Assembly (NCBI RefSeq): GCF_003217235.1
Contig: NZ_QJTF01000002.1
Coordinates: 62,001 to 126,000, forward strand
Reading direction: 5' to 3'
Length of the DNA stretch: 64,000 bases
From: Paramesorhizobium leguminum
GTDB lineage: Bacteria > Pseudomonadota > Alphaproteobacteria > Rhizobiales > Rhizobiaceae
The position numbers and the translations under genes were made by a program. Position 1 is the first letter of the stretch. Every line of letters begins with the position of its first letter. This document shows positions 43,317 through 51,511 of this stretch, in pieces. The notes beneath the pieces are model-generated. The model was not told the DNA's origin, did not search any database, and saw only the letters and a list, made by a program, of their open reading frames with translations.

Positions 43317-44597
43317 ATGACGAAATATACCGATCATCTTGGCCGTCCGATTGTTGCCGTCACCGGCATCGGCATCGTCTCCTCGCTTGGCCAGGGCAAG
43401 GAAGACAATTGGGCGGCGCTGACCGCCGGGCGCTCCGGCATCCATACGATCACGCGCTTCCCGACGGAAAACTTGAACACCCGCATCGCCGGCACGGTCG
43501 ATTTCCTGGGCGAAAGCACCGCCGGCGCTACGCCCTTGTCGGAAAAGCTCGCCGCCCTCGCCGCCGAAGAGGCCATCGCGCAGTCCGGCCTTCCCATGGA
43601 TGATTTCGGCGGTTCGCTCTTCATCGCCGCCCCTCCGGTCGAACTCGACTGGAAAAGCCGTTTCGCGCTTGACCGGACAACGATCGAGGATGGCGAGACG
43701 AGCTACGAGCTGATGCTCGCCTCCTGCCGCCGCAAGCCGCTGCCCGATTTCTTCAACACCACGCAGTTCGGCTATATCGCAGAGCGCATCGCCGATACAT
43801 TCGGCACACGCGGCCTGCCGATCACACTTTCCACCGCATGCGCATCCGGCGCCACCGCCATTCAGCTCGGCGTCGAAGCCATCCGGCGCGGAGAAAGCGA
43901 GCGTGTGCTTTCCATCGGCACCGACGGTTCGGTTTCCGCCGAATCGCTGATCCGCTTCTCACTTCTGTCAGCGCTTTCGACGCAGAACGATCCCGCCCAC
44001 AAGGCCGCCAAGCCCTTCTCCAGGGACCGCGACGGCTTCGTCATGGCCGAAGGCGCGGGCGCGCTGGTGATGGAATCGCTTGAAAGCGCCATCGCCCGTG
44101 GCGCAAAAATCCTTGGCTTCCTGCAGGGCTGCGGCGAAAAAGCCGACGATTTCCACCGCACCCGCTCCAAGCCGGACGCTTCGCCTGCCATCGGCGCGGT
44201 ACGCGCAGCGCTGGAGGATGCGGGCCTGACCACCGGCCAGATCGATTACATCAACGCCCACGGCACCTCGACGCCGGAAAACGACAAGATGGAATATCTG
44301 GCGCTTTCCACCGTCTTCGCCGACCGCATCGGCGCGATCCCGACCTCCTCGAACAAGTCGATGATCGGCCACACGCTGACGGCGGCGGGCGCAATTGAGG
44401 CGGCATTCTCGCTGCTCACCATCCAGACCGGCACCCTGCCGCCCACCATCAACTACGACAACCCGGACCCCGCCATTCTCCTCGACGTGGTGCCGAACGT
44501 TAAACGCGAGGCCAAGGTTTCGACGGTCCTCTCCAGCTCCTTCGGCTTCGGCGGCCAGAACACCTGCCTTGTCATGGGCGCGGAACCGGTCCTTTAA
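43317..44597 (+). CDS. fabF1XL: FabF1XL, 3-oxoacyl-ACP synthase for very-long-chain fatty acids
   Basis: 426 residues with a complete ketosynthase active site: TLSTACASGATAIQLG (Cys), YINAHGTSTPENDKMEYLAL (His) and SSNKSMIGHTLTAAGAIEA (Lys and His). Elongates the acyl chain on AcpXL. Starts 11 bases after fabF2XL and is probably translated with it. Followed by a heptad-repeat hairpin before adh2XL. Confidence 0.95.
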   Translation: MTKYTDHLGRPIVAVTGIGIVSSLGQGKEDNWAALTAGRSGIHTITRFPTENLNTRIAGTVDFLGESTAGATPLSEKLAALAAEEAIAQSGLPMDDFGGSLFIAAPPVELDWKSRFALDRTTIEDGETSYELMLASCRRKPLPDFFNTTQFGYIAERIADTFGTRGLPITLSTACASGATAIQLGVEAIRRGESERVLSIGTDGSVSAESLIRFSLLSALSTQNDPAHKAAKPFSRDRDGFVMAEGAGALVMESLESAIARGAKILGFLQGCGEKADDFHRTRSKPDASPAIGAVRAALEDAGLTTGQIDYINAHGTSTPENDKMEYLALSTVFADRIGAIPTSSNKSMIGHTLTAAGAIEAAFSLLTIQTGTLPPTINYDNPDPAILLDVVPNVKREAKVSTVLSSSFGFGGQNTCLVMGAEPVL

Positions 44598-44700
44598 GGC
44601 AGTAAGGGAATAGGGGAGTAAGGGAGTAGGTGAATAGGTGGTAAGCTAAACGTACTTTCTTCCCTACTCCCCTATTCCCTTACTCCCCTACTCCCTTCTC
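44598..44700. repeat. Heptad-repeat hairpin, copy 2 (between fabF1XL and adh2XL)
   Basis: Left arm AGTAAGGGAATAGGGGAGTA, right arm CCTACTCCCCTATTCCCTTA, then CTCCCCTACTCCC. Seven-base units (for example AGTAAGG, GGAATAG) alternate, and the arms pair across about 20 bases near 44655. It begins one base after the fabF1XL stop. Confidence 0.82.
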
Positions 44701-44716
44701 AAATGAAGAAAGACTC

Positions 44717-45745
44717 ATGCGCGCATTACAACTCATCGAAGACCGCCGCCTGGAACTGACCGACATCGCCCCGCCCCCGCCCCCCGGCCCCGGCGAGGTG
44801 ACGGTGCGCATCAAGGCCGTGGCGCTCAATCATATCGATGTCTGGGGCTGGCGCGGCATGGCTTTTGCCAAGCGCAAGATGCCGCTGGTCATCGGCGCGG
44901 AAGCTTCGGGCGTGGTCGAGACGCTTGGGTCCGGCGTGGCGGGCATCCTGCCCGGCCAGCTCGTATCGATTTACGGCGCGCAGACCTGCGGCCTCTGCCG
45001 CCCGTGCCGCGAAGGCCGCGACAATCTCTGCGAGCACGTCTCCGGCGTCCACGGCTTCCATCTCGACGGCTTCGCGCAGGAGAAGATCAACCTCCCCGCC
45101 CGCCTGCTCGTCCCCGCCCCTCCCGGCGTCGATGAAATCGGCGCGGCGGTCGCGCCCGTAACCTTCGGTACGGTCGAGCACATGCTGTTCGACAATGCCA
45201 GGCTGGAACCCGGCGAAACCATCCTCATCCAGGCCGGCGGCTCCGGCATCGGCTCGGCGGCGATCCAGCTTGCCAAGAAGATGGGCTGCACCGTCATCAC
45301 CACGGTCGGCTCGGACGACAAGATCGAGAAAGCCAAGGCGCTGGGCGCCGATCACGTCATCAACTATCGCGAGGACCGCTTCGAGGGCGTCGTGCGCAAG
45401 CTGACCAAGAAGAAGGGCGTCGATGTCGTCTTCGAGCATGTCGGCAAGGATACCTGGGCCGGTTCCATGCTGTGCCTGAAACGCGGCGGCCGCCTCGTCA
45501 CCTGCGGTTCCACATCGGGCGTTTCAACGGATATGAACCTGATGATGCTCTTCCAGCAGCAACTGAAGCTGCTCGGCTCCTTCGGCTGCCGCATGGAAAA
45601 CATGGCCGACGCCATGCAAAAGATGGCGCGCGGGCTGGTTCATCCGGTGATTGATACTGTAGTGGGTTTCGAGGAGATCGACACGGCGCTGAAGCGCATG
45701 GAAGGCCGGGATGTGTTCGGCAAGATTATCTTGCGTGTGGGCTAA
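44717..45745 (+). CDS. adh2XL: Zinc-type alcohol dehydrogenase Adh2XL
   Basis: 342 residues of the medium-chain dehydrogenase family. The structural zinc cysteines are in CGLCRPCREGRDNLC, the cofactor loop in LIQAGGSGIGSAAIQLAKKMG, and the catalytic region near NHIDVWGWRGMAFA. In rhizobia the gene belongs to the VLCFA cluster, and the enzyme is thought to act on an oxo- or hydroxy-acyl intermediate, perhaps as an enoyl or keto reductase. Context supports the name. Confidence 0.85.
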   Translation: MRALQLIEDRRLELTDIAPPPPPGPGEVTVRIKAVALNHIDVWGWRGMAFAKRKMPLVIGAEASGVVETLGSGVAGILPGQLVSIYGAQTCGLCRPCREGRDNLCEHVSGVHGFHLDGFAQEKINLPARLLVPAPPGVDEIGAAVAPVTFGTVEHMLFDNARLEPGETILIQAGGSGIGSAAIQLAKKMGCTVITTVGSDDKIEKAKALGADHVINYREDRFEGVVRKLTKKKGVDVVFEHVGKDTWAGSMLCLKRGGRLVTCGSTSGVSTDMNLMMLFQQQLKLLGSFGCRMENMADAMQKMARGLVHPVIDTVVGFEEIDTALKRMEGRDVFGKIILRVG

Positions 45746-45780
45746 CGTGGTGCCTGTTTTGATGGGATCACCGCCAAGCG

Positions 45781-45914
45781 TCCTCGTCCTTCGAGGCTCC
45801 GCTCCGCTTCGCTTCACTACGCACCTCAGGATGAGGACTACTGCCACGCCGGCGCCCCTTCACCCTCATGGTGAGGTGCGAGCGAAGCGAGCCTCGAACC
45901 ACGAGGGTGAAGGG
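45781..45914. repeat. CCTCGTCCTTCGAGG-type palindromic element before lpxXL
   Basis: Left TCCTTCGAGGCTCCGCTCC and CACCTCAGGATGAGGA, right CATGGTGAGGTGCGAGCG and GCCTCGAACCACGAGG; the arms are complementary in two steps. It ends in GTGAAGGGGG, directly before the lpxXL ATG. Repeats of this kind are common between Rhizobiales genes. Confidence 0.82.
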
Positions 45915-45916
45915 GG

Positions 45917-46840
45917 ATGCTAAAGCTCAAACTCACCCTCTGGCGCCACTGGCAAAAACTTCGCCGCGCCAATTACTGGCTGTGGGCGCAGGCGGTGTTT
46001 GCCGTGCTCGCCCTGTTGCGCCGCTTGCCCGCGAAAAGCGCCATTGAGTTTTCGGCAAAGGCGGGGCGGTTCATCGGCCCCTACACCTCGCGCCACCGCG
46101 TCGCGGTCGCCAATTTACGCAGCGCTTACCCGGAAAAAACCACCGCCGAGATCGAAAAGATCGCAGGCGACATGTGGGACGGCATGGCGCGGCTTTTTGC
46201 CGAATATATCTTTCTCGACGCGGTTTTCGATTACGATCCGAACGTCACCGAACCGGGACTGATCGAGGTTCAAGGCACCGAGATTTTCGAGCGCCTGCGC
46301 AACGAGAAGAAGCCGCACATCTTCTTCACCGCCCATACCGGCAATTTCGAGCTTCTGCCGATCTGCGCCGCCACGTTCGGACTGAACGTCACCGCCCTCT
46401 TCCGCCCGCCCAACAACCCATACATTGCGCAGCATGTCCTGCAGGCGCGGCGCACCAATATGGGCCATCTGGTGCCCTCCAAGGCCGGAGCCGCATGGTC
46501 GCTCGCCCATGTCCTTGGCGAAGACGGCAATGTCGGCATGCTTGTGGACCAGAAGTTCCGCCGCGGCGTGCCCTCCACCTTCTTCGGGCGTCCCGTGAGA
46601 ACCAATCCGCTCCTCGCCAAGCTCGCCCGGCAATTCGATTGCGACGTCTACCCCGCCCGCTGCATCCGCTTGGCTCACGGGCGCTACAGGCTCGAACTCA
46701 ACGAACGCATGGAACTCCCGCGTGATGAGAAGGGCCAGATCGACGTCAACGCCACCGCGCAATTGCTCAATGATACGGTCGAAGGCTGGGTGCGGGAGTA
46801 TCCGGGCCAATGGATGTGGTTCCACAAGCGCTGGGGGTAG
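45917..46840 (+). CDS. lpxXL: Lipid A very-long-chain acyltransferase LpxXL
   Basis: 307 residues of the LpxL/MsbB family. One N-terminal membrane helix (YWLWAQAVFAVLALLRRLP) and the catalytic H(x)4E motif in FFTAHTGNFELL near residue 140; DGNVGMLVDQKFRRGVPSTFFG is the conserved substrate region. It transfers the very-long-chain hydroxy fatty acid from AcpXL onto lipid A at the inner face of the cytoplasmic membrane. The gene starts immediately after a repeat that provides the purine-rich upstream sequence. Confidence 0.94.
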   Translation: MLKLKLTLWRHWQKLRRANYWLWAQAVFAVLALLRRLPAKSAIEFSAKAGRFIGPYTSRHRVAVANLRSAYPEKTTAEIEKIAGDMWDGMARLFAEYIFLDAVFDYDPNVTEPGLIEVQGTEIFERLRNEKKPHIFFTAHTGNFELLPICAATFGLNVTALFRPPNNPYIAQHVLQARRTNMGHLVPSKAGAAWSLAHVLGEDGNVGMLVDQKFRRGVPSTFFGRPVRTNPLLAKLARQFDCDVYPARCIRLAHGRYRLELNERMELPRDEKGQIDVNATAQLLNDTVEGWVREYPGQWMWFHKRWG

Positions 46841-46862
46841 GAATGCCAATGCTGGTGCCAAA

Positions 46863-47025
46863 TACCCCCCTCTGCCCTGCCGGGCATCTCCCCCTCAAGG
46901 GGGGAGATCGGCCTGCATCAATGGCATCGCTCCTTTCTCCAATGTTGGCGATTGAGCGCCGAACGTCTATGGAAGCGTAATCTCCCCCCTTGAGGGGGAG
47001 ATGTCCGGCAGGACAGAGGGGGGTA
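46863..47025. repeat. 160-bp double-hairpin element, copy 2 (lpxXL / ABC gap)
   Basis: Ends TACCCCCCTCTGCC and CAGAGGGGGGTA, with inner hairpins CATCTCCCCCTC/GGGGGAGATG and CTCCCCCCTTGAGGGGGAG. It lies between lpxXL and the substrate-binding protein gene, which has its own ribosome-binding site after it. Confidence 0.93.
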
Positions 47026-47066
47026 CTGTCCCGCCGACATTTCATCTGGATAGGGGAGCAGCTATC

Positions 47067-48557
47067 ATGACATTCGCAACCGCCCGCAGATATGCGTTTC
47101 TCGCGCTCGCCGCTCTCTTCCTTGGCGCCGCAAACCCCGCCACCGCCCGTTCCGACCTGACCCTCGCGATGGTGCTTGAACCGCCGCATCTGGACCCCAC
47201 CGCCGGCGCCGCTGGCGCCATCGACGAGATCGTCTACGCCAATATCTTCGAGGGGCTCACCCGCATCGGCGCCAATGGCGAGGCGCAGCCGGCGCTTGCG
47301 AAAAACTGGGACATCTCGCCCGACCGGAAAACCTACACCTTCCATCTCCATCAGGGCGTCAAATTCCACGACGGCGCGGCCTTCGATGCGAACGACGTAA
47401 AATTCTCGCTCGACCGCGCCCGCGCGCCCGATTCCACCAACGCCCAAAAAGGCCTGTTCGAGGCCATCGACCAGGTGGAAGTGATCGATCCCGCGACGGT
47501 GAAGGTGACGCTGAAACACCCCTCCGGCGATTTTCTCTATAGTCTGGGCTGGGGCGATGCGGTGATCGTCGGTCGGACCAGTGCCGCCACCAACAAGGAA
47601 AAGCCCATCGGCACCGGCCCGTTCAAATTCCAAAACTGGGCCAAGGGATCGCAGGTCGCCCTCGCGCGCTCATCCGATTACTGGGGCGCGAAGCCCGCGC
47701 TCGACAAGGCAACCTTCCGCTTCATCCCCGATCCCGCCGCCGCCAGCGCCGCCCTGCTTGCAGGCGATATACAGGCGTTCCCCTCCTTCCCCGCGCCGGA
47801 ATCCGTGCCCCAGTTTCAGGCCGATCCGCGCTTCAAGGTAGAGATCGGCACGACCGAGGGCGAAACCATTCTTTCCGAAAACAACGCCAGACCGCCCTTC
47901 GACAACCCGAAGGTGCGCGAGGCCATCGCCCACGCCATCGACCGCAAGGCGGTCATCGACGGCGCAATGTTCGGCTTCGGCACCCAAATCGGCTCCTTCT
48001 TCCCGCCGCACCATCCGGCCTATGTCGATCTGACAGGCGAGCGGAAATACGATCCGGAACTTGCGAAAAAGCTGCTGGCTGAGGCAGGCTATCTGGATGG
48101 ATTCAAGACCACGCTGAAGCTGCCCCCGCCGGTCTACGCGCGGCGCGGCGGCGAGATCATCGCGGCGCAACTGCGCAGCGTCGGCATCGAGGCGCAGATC
48201 ATTCTCGTCGAATGGGCGCAGTGGCTGGAGCAGGTGTTCAAGAGCCGGGATTACGATCTCACCATCATCTCGCACACCGAGCCGAACGATCTGAACATTT
48301 TCGCCCGCGACGACTACTATTTCAATTACCGCAACCCGGCCTTCAAGACGCTCATCGCCGAAATAAGCGCGACCCCGGATGGGGAGAAGCGCAACGCGCT
48401 TTATGGGGAAGCGCAGAAAACCCTCTCCGCCGGCGCGCCCGTCGCGTTCCTGATGCAGTTTCCCAAGATCGGCATCTGGGATGCGAAGCTGGAGGGTTTG
48501 TGGAAGAATTATCCGATCCCGGCGAATGATCTGACGGCGGTGAAGTGGGCGGAGTGA
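47067..48557 (+). CDS. ABC transporter substrate-binding protein, peptide/opine family 5
   Basis: 496 residues from the ATG at 47067, with GGGGAG upstream. Signal peptide (RRYAFLALAALFLGAANPATARSD), then the SBP family 5 pattern: LDPTAGAAGAIDEIVYANIFEGLTRIG, YTFHLHQGVKFHDGAAFDANDVKFSLDRA, VREAIAHAIDRKAVIDG and LTIISHTEPNDLNIFARDDYYF. It binds oligopeptide-like or similar solutes in the periplasm. The two permeases follow after a repeat; no ATPase gene is present in the window. Confidence 0.92.
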   Translation: MTFATARRYAFLALAALFLGAANPATARSDLTLAMVLEPPHLDPTAGAAGAIDEIVYANIFEGLTRIGANGEAQPALAKNWDISPDRKTYTFHLHQGVKFHDGAAFDANDVKFSLDRARAPDSTNAQKGLFEAIDQVEVIDPATVKVTLKHPSGDFLYSLGWGDAVIVGRTSAATNKEKPIGTGPFKFQNWAKGSQVALARSSDYWGAKPALDKATFRFIPDPAAASAALLAGDIQAFPSFPAPESVPQFQADPRFKVEIGTTEGETILSENNARPPFDNPKVREAIAHAIDRKAVIDGAMFGFGTQIGSFFPPHHPAYVDLTGERKYDPELAKKLLAEAGYLDGFKTTLKLPPPVYARRGGEIIAAQLRSVGIEAQIILVEWAQWLEQVFKSRDYDLTIISHTEPNDLNIFARDDYYFNYRNPAFKTLIAEISATPDGEKRNALYGEAQKTLSAGAPVAFLMQFPKIGIWDAKLEGLWKNYPIPANDLTAVKWAE

Positions 48558-48591
48558 AGAGGGCGGTTTCTCGTGTAAGGGAACAGCGAGA

Positions 48592-48752
48592 TACCCCCCT
48601 CTGCCCTGCCGGGCATCTCCCCCCCAAGGGGGGAGATTGGCCGACACTACGTTCCGCTTTTATTTTGCAACGATTGCGATTGGTTCCGAATGTCCATGAA
48701 GGCCTAATCTCCCCCCTTGAGGGGGAGATGCCCGGCAGGGCAGAGGGGGGTA
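48592..48752. repeat. 160-bp double-hairpin element, copy 3 (before permease gene)
   Basis: Ends TACCCCCCTCTGCC and CAGAGGGGGGTA, flanked by CGAGA on the left and TCTCG on the right, so the inverted repeat continues outside the element. Its right end GAGGGGGG lies nine bases before the permease ATG. Confidence 0.92.
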
Positions 48753-48759
48753 TCTCGTA

Positions 48760-49722
48760 ATGCTCTCCCCCTCAATATTATCGCACCTCCTAACCCGCCT
48801 CGCCACCTCCCTCCTCACCCTCGTCTTCGCCTCGCTGGTCGTCTTCAGCACCCTGGAAATCCTCCCCGGCGACCCTGCCCGGCTGATGCTTGGCCTCGGC
48901 GCAAGCGAGGACGCAATCGCCGCACTGCGCGGCCAGATGGGCCTGAACCAGCCGATCATCCTCCGCTACCTCACCTGGGCCGGACATATGCTCACCGGTG
49001 ATTTCGGACGCTCCTACACCTACGCCGTGCCGGTCAGGGATCTTATCGCTGAACGCCTCGCCGTATCCCTCCCCCTCGCCCTCATGGCGCTCACCCTCTC
49101 GATGGCCATCGCCATCCCGGTCGGCCTGTTCGCTGCCGCCCGGCGCGGTCGCGCCCCGGACTCAGCAATCATGGGCGTCACGCAACTCGGCGTCGCCATT
49201 CCCAATTTCTGGTTCGCGCTGTTGCTCGTCTATGTCTTCGCCGTCACGCTCCGCCTCGTGCCGGCAGGCGGCTTTCCCGGCTGGAGCGCCGGGATTTTCC
49301 CTGCTTTCAAGAGCCTCCTCCTCCCCGCCATCGCGCTCGCCCTGCCGCAAGCCGCCATCCTCGCGCGCGTGACCCGCTCGGCGCTCATCGAAACCCTCTC
49401 GCAGGACTATATCCGCACCGCCCGCGCCAAGGGGCTGACACAAACGGCCATTCTCCGCCGCCACGCCCTGCCCAACGCCATGATTCCTGTCCTAACTATT
49501 CTCGGCCTGCAATTCTCCTTCCTGCTCGCCGGCACTGTTATCATCGAGAATGTCTTCTACCTTCCCGGCCTCGGACGCCTGATCTTCCAGGCCATCACCC
49601 AGCGCGACCTCATCGTCGTGGAGGGAGTCATCATGGTCCTCGTCGCCGCTGTCCTTCTCGTCAACCTGATCGTCGATCTCGCCTACGCCTTCGTCGATCC
49701 GCGTCTGGACATTCCGCGATGA
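48760..49722 (+). CDS. ABC transporter permease, DppB-like
   Basis: 320 residues. N-terminal helix (LLTRLATSLLTLVFASLVVFSTLEILPGDPAR) then the conserved loop LNQPIILRYLTWAGHMLTGDFGRSY of the DppB family, six helices, and the EAA loop SQDYIRTARAKGLTQTAILRRHALPNAMIPVL that docks the ATPase. Nine bases before the ATG is the GAGGGGGG end of a repeat, which probably serves as the ribosome-binding site. Confidence 0.93.
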   Translation: MLSPSILSHLLTRLATSLLTLVFASLVVFSTLEILPGDPARLMLGLGASEDAIAALRGQMGLNQPIILRYLTWAGHMLTGDFGRSYTYAVPVRDLIAERLAVSLPLALMALTLSMAIAIPVGLFAAARRGRAPDSAIMGVTQLGVAIPNFWFALLLVYVFAVTLRLVPAGGFPGWSAGIFPAFKSLLLPAIALALPQAAILARVTRSALIETLSQDYIRTARAKGLTQTAILRRHALPNAMIPVLTILGLQFSFLLAGTVIIENVFYLPGLGRLIFQAITQRDLIVVEGVIMVLVAAVLLVNLIVDLAYAFVDPRLDIPR

Positions 49723-50516
49723 ACCGGTCCCTCATCATCGGCCTGACGATCACCCTCCTCGTCGCTGGAATGGCGCTCCTGTCCTATGCCTGGACGCCCT
49801 ATGACGCCACGGCCATCGATATCGCCGCCAAGCTTCAAGGGCCGTCCGCCGCGCACTGGTTCGGCACCGATCATTTCGGCCGTGACATCCTCTCCATGAT
49901 CATGGTCGGCAGCCGCAATTCCATTGCCGTCGCGCTCGTCGCGGTCGGTATCGGCGCGGGGATCGGCATCCCGCTCGGCCTCGTCGCCGCCACGCGTGGC
50001 GGCTGGCTGGATGAGATGCTGATGCGCTTCAACGATCTCGTCTTCGCCTTCCCCGCCCTCATCACCGCCATCATGATCACCGCCATCTTCGGCCCCGGCG
50101 CAATCAATGCAATCATCGCCATCGGCATCTTCAATATTCCGGTCTTCGCCCGCGTGACGCGGGGAGCGGCGCTTTCGATACTGTCGCGCGAGTTCATCCT
50201 CGCGGCCAAGGCGATCGGCAAAAGCTCCGGCGGCATCACCATCGACCATGTCCTGCCCAATATCGCCAGCCTGCTGATCGTCCAGGCGACCATCCAGTTT
50301 GCCCTCGGCATATTGGCGGAGGCCGGGCTCTCCTATCTTGGGTTGGGCGCCCCGCCGCCCAACCCAAGCTGGGGACGAATGCTCTTCGAAGCACAAACCA
50401 TGATCGGCATCGCCCCGCACATGGCCCTCTTCCCCGGCCTCGCCATCGTCATCACCGTGCTCGGCCTGAATCTGTTGGGCGATGGGTTGCGGGATGTGTT
50501 GGATCCGAGAAACTAA
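49719..50516 (+). CDS. ABC transporter permease, DppC-like
   Basis: 265 residues, four-base overlap (ATGA) with the previous permease. Conserved DppC segments: HWFGTDHFGRDILSMIMVGSRNSI, the EAA loop SREFILAAKAIGKSSGGITIDHVLPNIAS, and SYLGLGAPPPNPSWGRMLFEAQ. It ends four bases into cobD, which converges from the other side. The ATPase partner must be encoded elsewhere. Confidence 0.93.
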   Translation: MNRSLIIGLTITLLVAGMALLSYAWTPYDATAIDIAAKLQGPSAAHWFGTDHFGRDILSMIMVGSRNSIAVALVAVGIGAGIGIPLGLVAATRGGWLDEMLMRFNDLVFAFPALITAIMITAIFGPGAINAIIAIGIFNIPVFARVTRGAALSILSREFILAAKAIGKSSGGITIDHVLPNIASLLIVQATIQFALGILAEAGLSYLGLGAPPPNPSWGRMLFEAQTMIGIAPHMALFPGLAIVITVLGLNLLGDGLRDVLDPRN

Positions 50517-51493
50517 AAAAGCAATCCGATCAGACAAAGCACCAGCACGACACCGGCAAGCACTGTCATCGAAAGCCAGAACAGTTTCAGCGCCGCCTCG
50601 ATATCGGCCGCGCCCAGATCATGCCTGCCCGCGCCATTGACCATCGGCTCGTTGACGATATCACCGGCATAAACGCGCGGGCCTGCCAGCGCCACATCGA
50701 GCGCCCCGGCATAAGCCGCTTCAGGCCAGCCGGCATTGGGCGAGCGGTGCAGGCGCCCGTCGCGCATCATCACCTGGAACGAGCGTCGCGCCGCCCCGCG
50801 CCCGCCCTGGAACCAGCTGGCGAGTGCAATCAGCCCTCCCGTCAGGCGCGCGGGTATCCAGTTCGCCGCATCGTCGAGCTGCGCCGCGAACCGGCCAAAG
50901 TCGCGATAACGCGGGTTGAGATGCCCGATCATCGAATCCGCCGTATTGAGGAGCTTGTAGGCAAACAGGCCCGGCAGCCCCAGCAGGAGATACCAGAAGG
51001 CCGGCGCGATCACCCCGTCCGAGCTGTTCTCGGCAAGGCTCTCGATCGCCGCGCGGCTAGTCCCCGCCTGATCCAGCGATTGCGGATCGCGCCCGACGAT
51101 CATCGAAACCGCCCGCCTGCCACCCTCGATCCCCTCGTCCCGCAAGGCGCTGGCCACGCGCGAGACATGATCGGCCAGGCTCTTCTGCGCCAGAAACACC
51201 GCAACAACAGCGATTTCGACGAGCGCGCCGAACCATCCCAAATGCAGCAAAAGCGCGGAAACCAGAAGCCCGACGACGAATACGCCCACGAGCAGCGCCA
51301 GCACAGTCCAGATGCCCAGCCGCTCCCGCTCCGCCGCGCTGGTCCGCGTGTCATTATAGCGTTTGTCGATGAAGGAGATGGCACTGCCGAAGAGAACGAC
51401 GGGATGCGGAACTCGTCGCCACAGCCATTCGGGGTCGCCCAGGATACGGTCGGCGACAAGCGCGAGAAACAGGATAAGCAGCTTTATTTCCAT
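50513..51493 (-). CDS. cobD: Adenosylcobinamide-phosphate synthase
   Basis: 326 residues of the CobD/CbiB family, an inner-membrane enzyme adding the aminopropanol arm to cobyric acid. Conserved pattern: ADRILGDPEWLWRRVPHPVVLFG, SMIVGRDPQSLDQAGTSRAAIESLAENSSDGVIAPAFWYLLLGLPG, NTADSMIGHLNPRYRDFGRFAAQLDD and SPNAGWPEAAYAGALDVAL. AAGGA six bases before the ATG. Last gene of the minus-strand unit cobA, cobB, cobC, cobD. Confidence 0.95.
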   Translation of the reverse strand: MEIKLLILFLALVADRILGDPEWLWRRVPHPVVLFGSAISFIDKRYNDTRTSAAERERLGIWTVLALLVGVFVVGLLVSALLLHLGWFGALVEIAVVAVFLAQKSLADHVSRVASALRDEGIEGGRRAVSMIVGRDPQSLDQAGTSRAAIESLAENSSDGVIAPAFWYLLLGLPGLFAYKLLNTADSMIGHLNPRYRDFGRFAAQLDDAANWIPARLTGGLIALASWFQGGRGAARRSFQVMMRDGRLHRSPNAGWPEAAYAGALDVALAGPRVYAGDIVNEPMVNGAGRHDLGAADIEAALKLFWLSMTVLAGVVLVLCLIGLLF

Positions 51494-51511
51494 GTGAATT
51501 CCTTGGAAACG

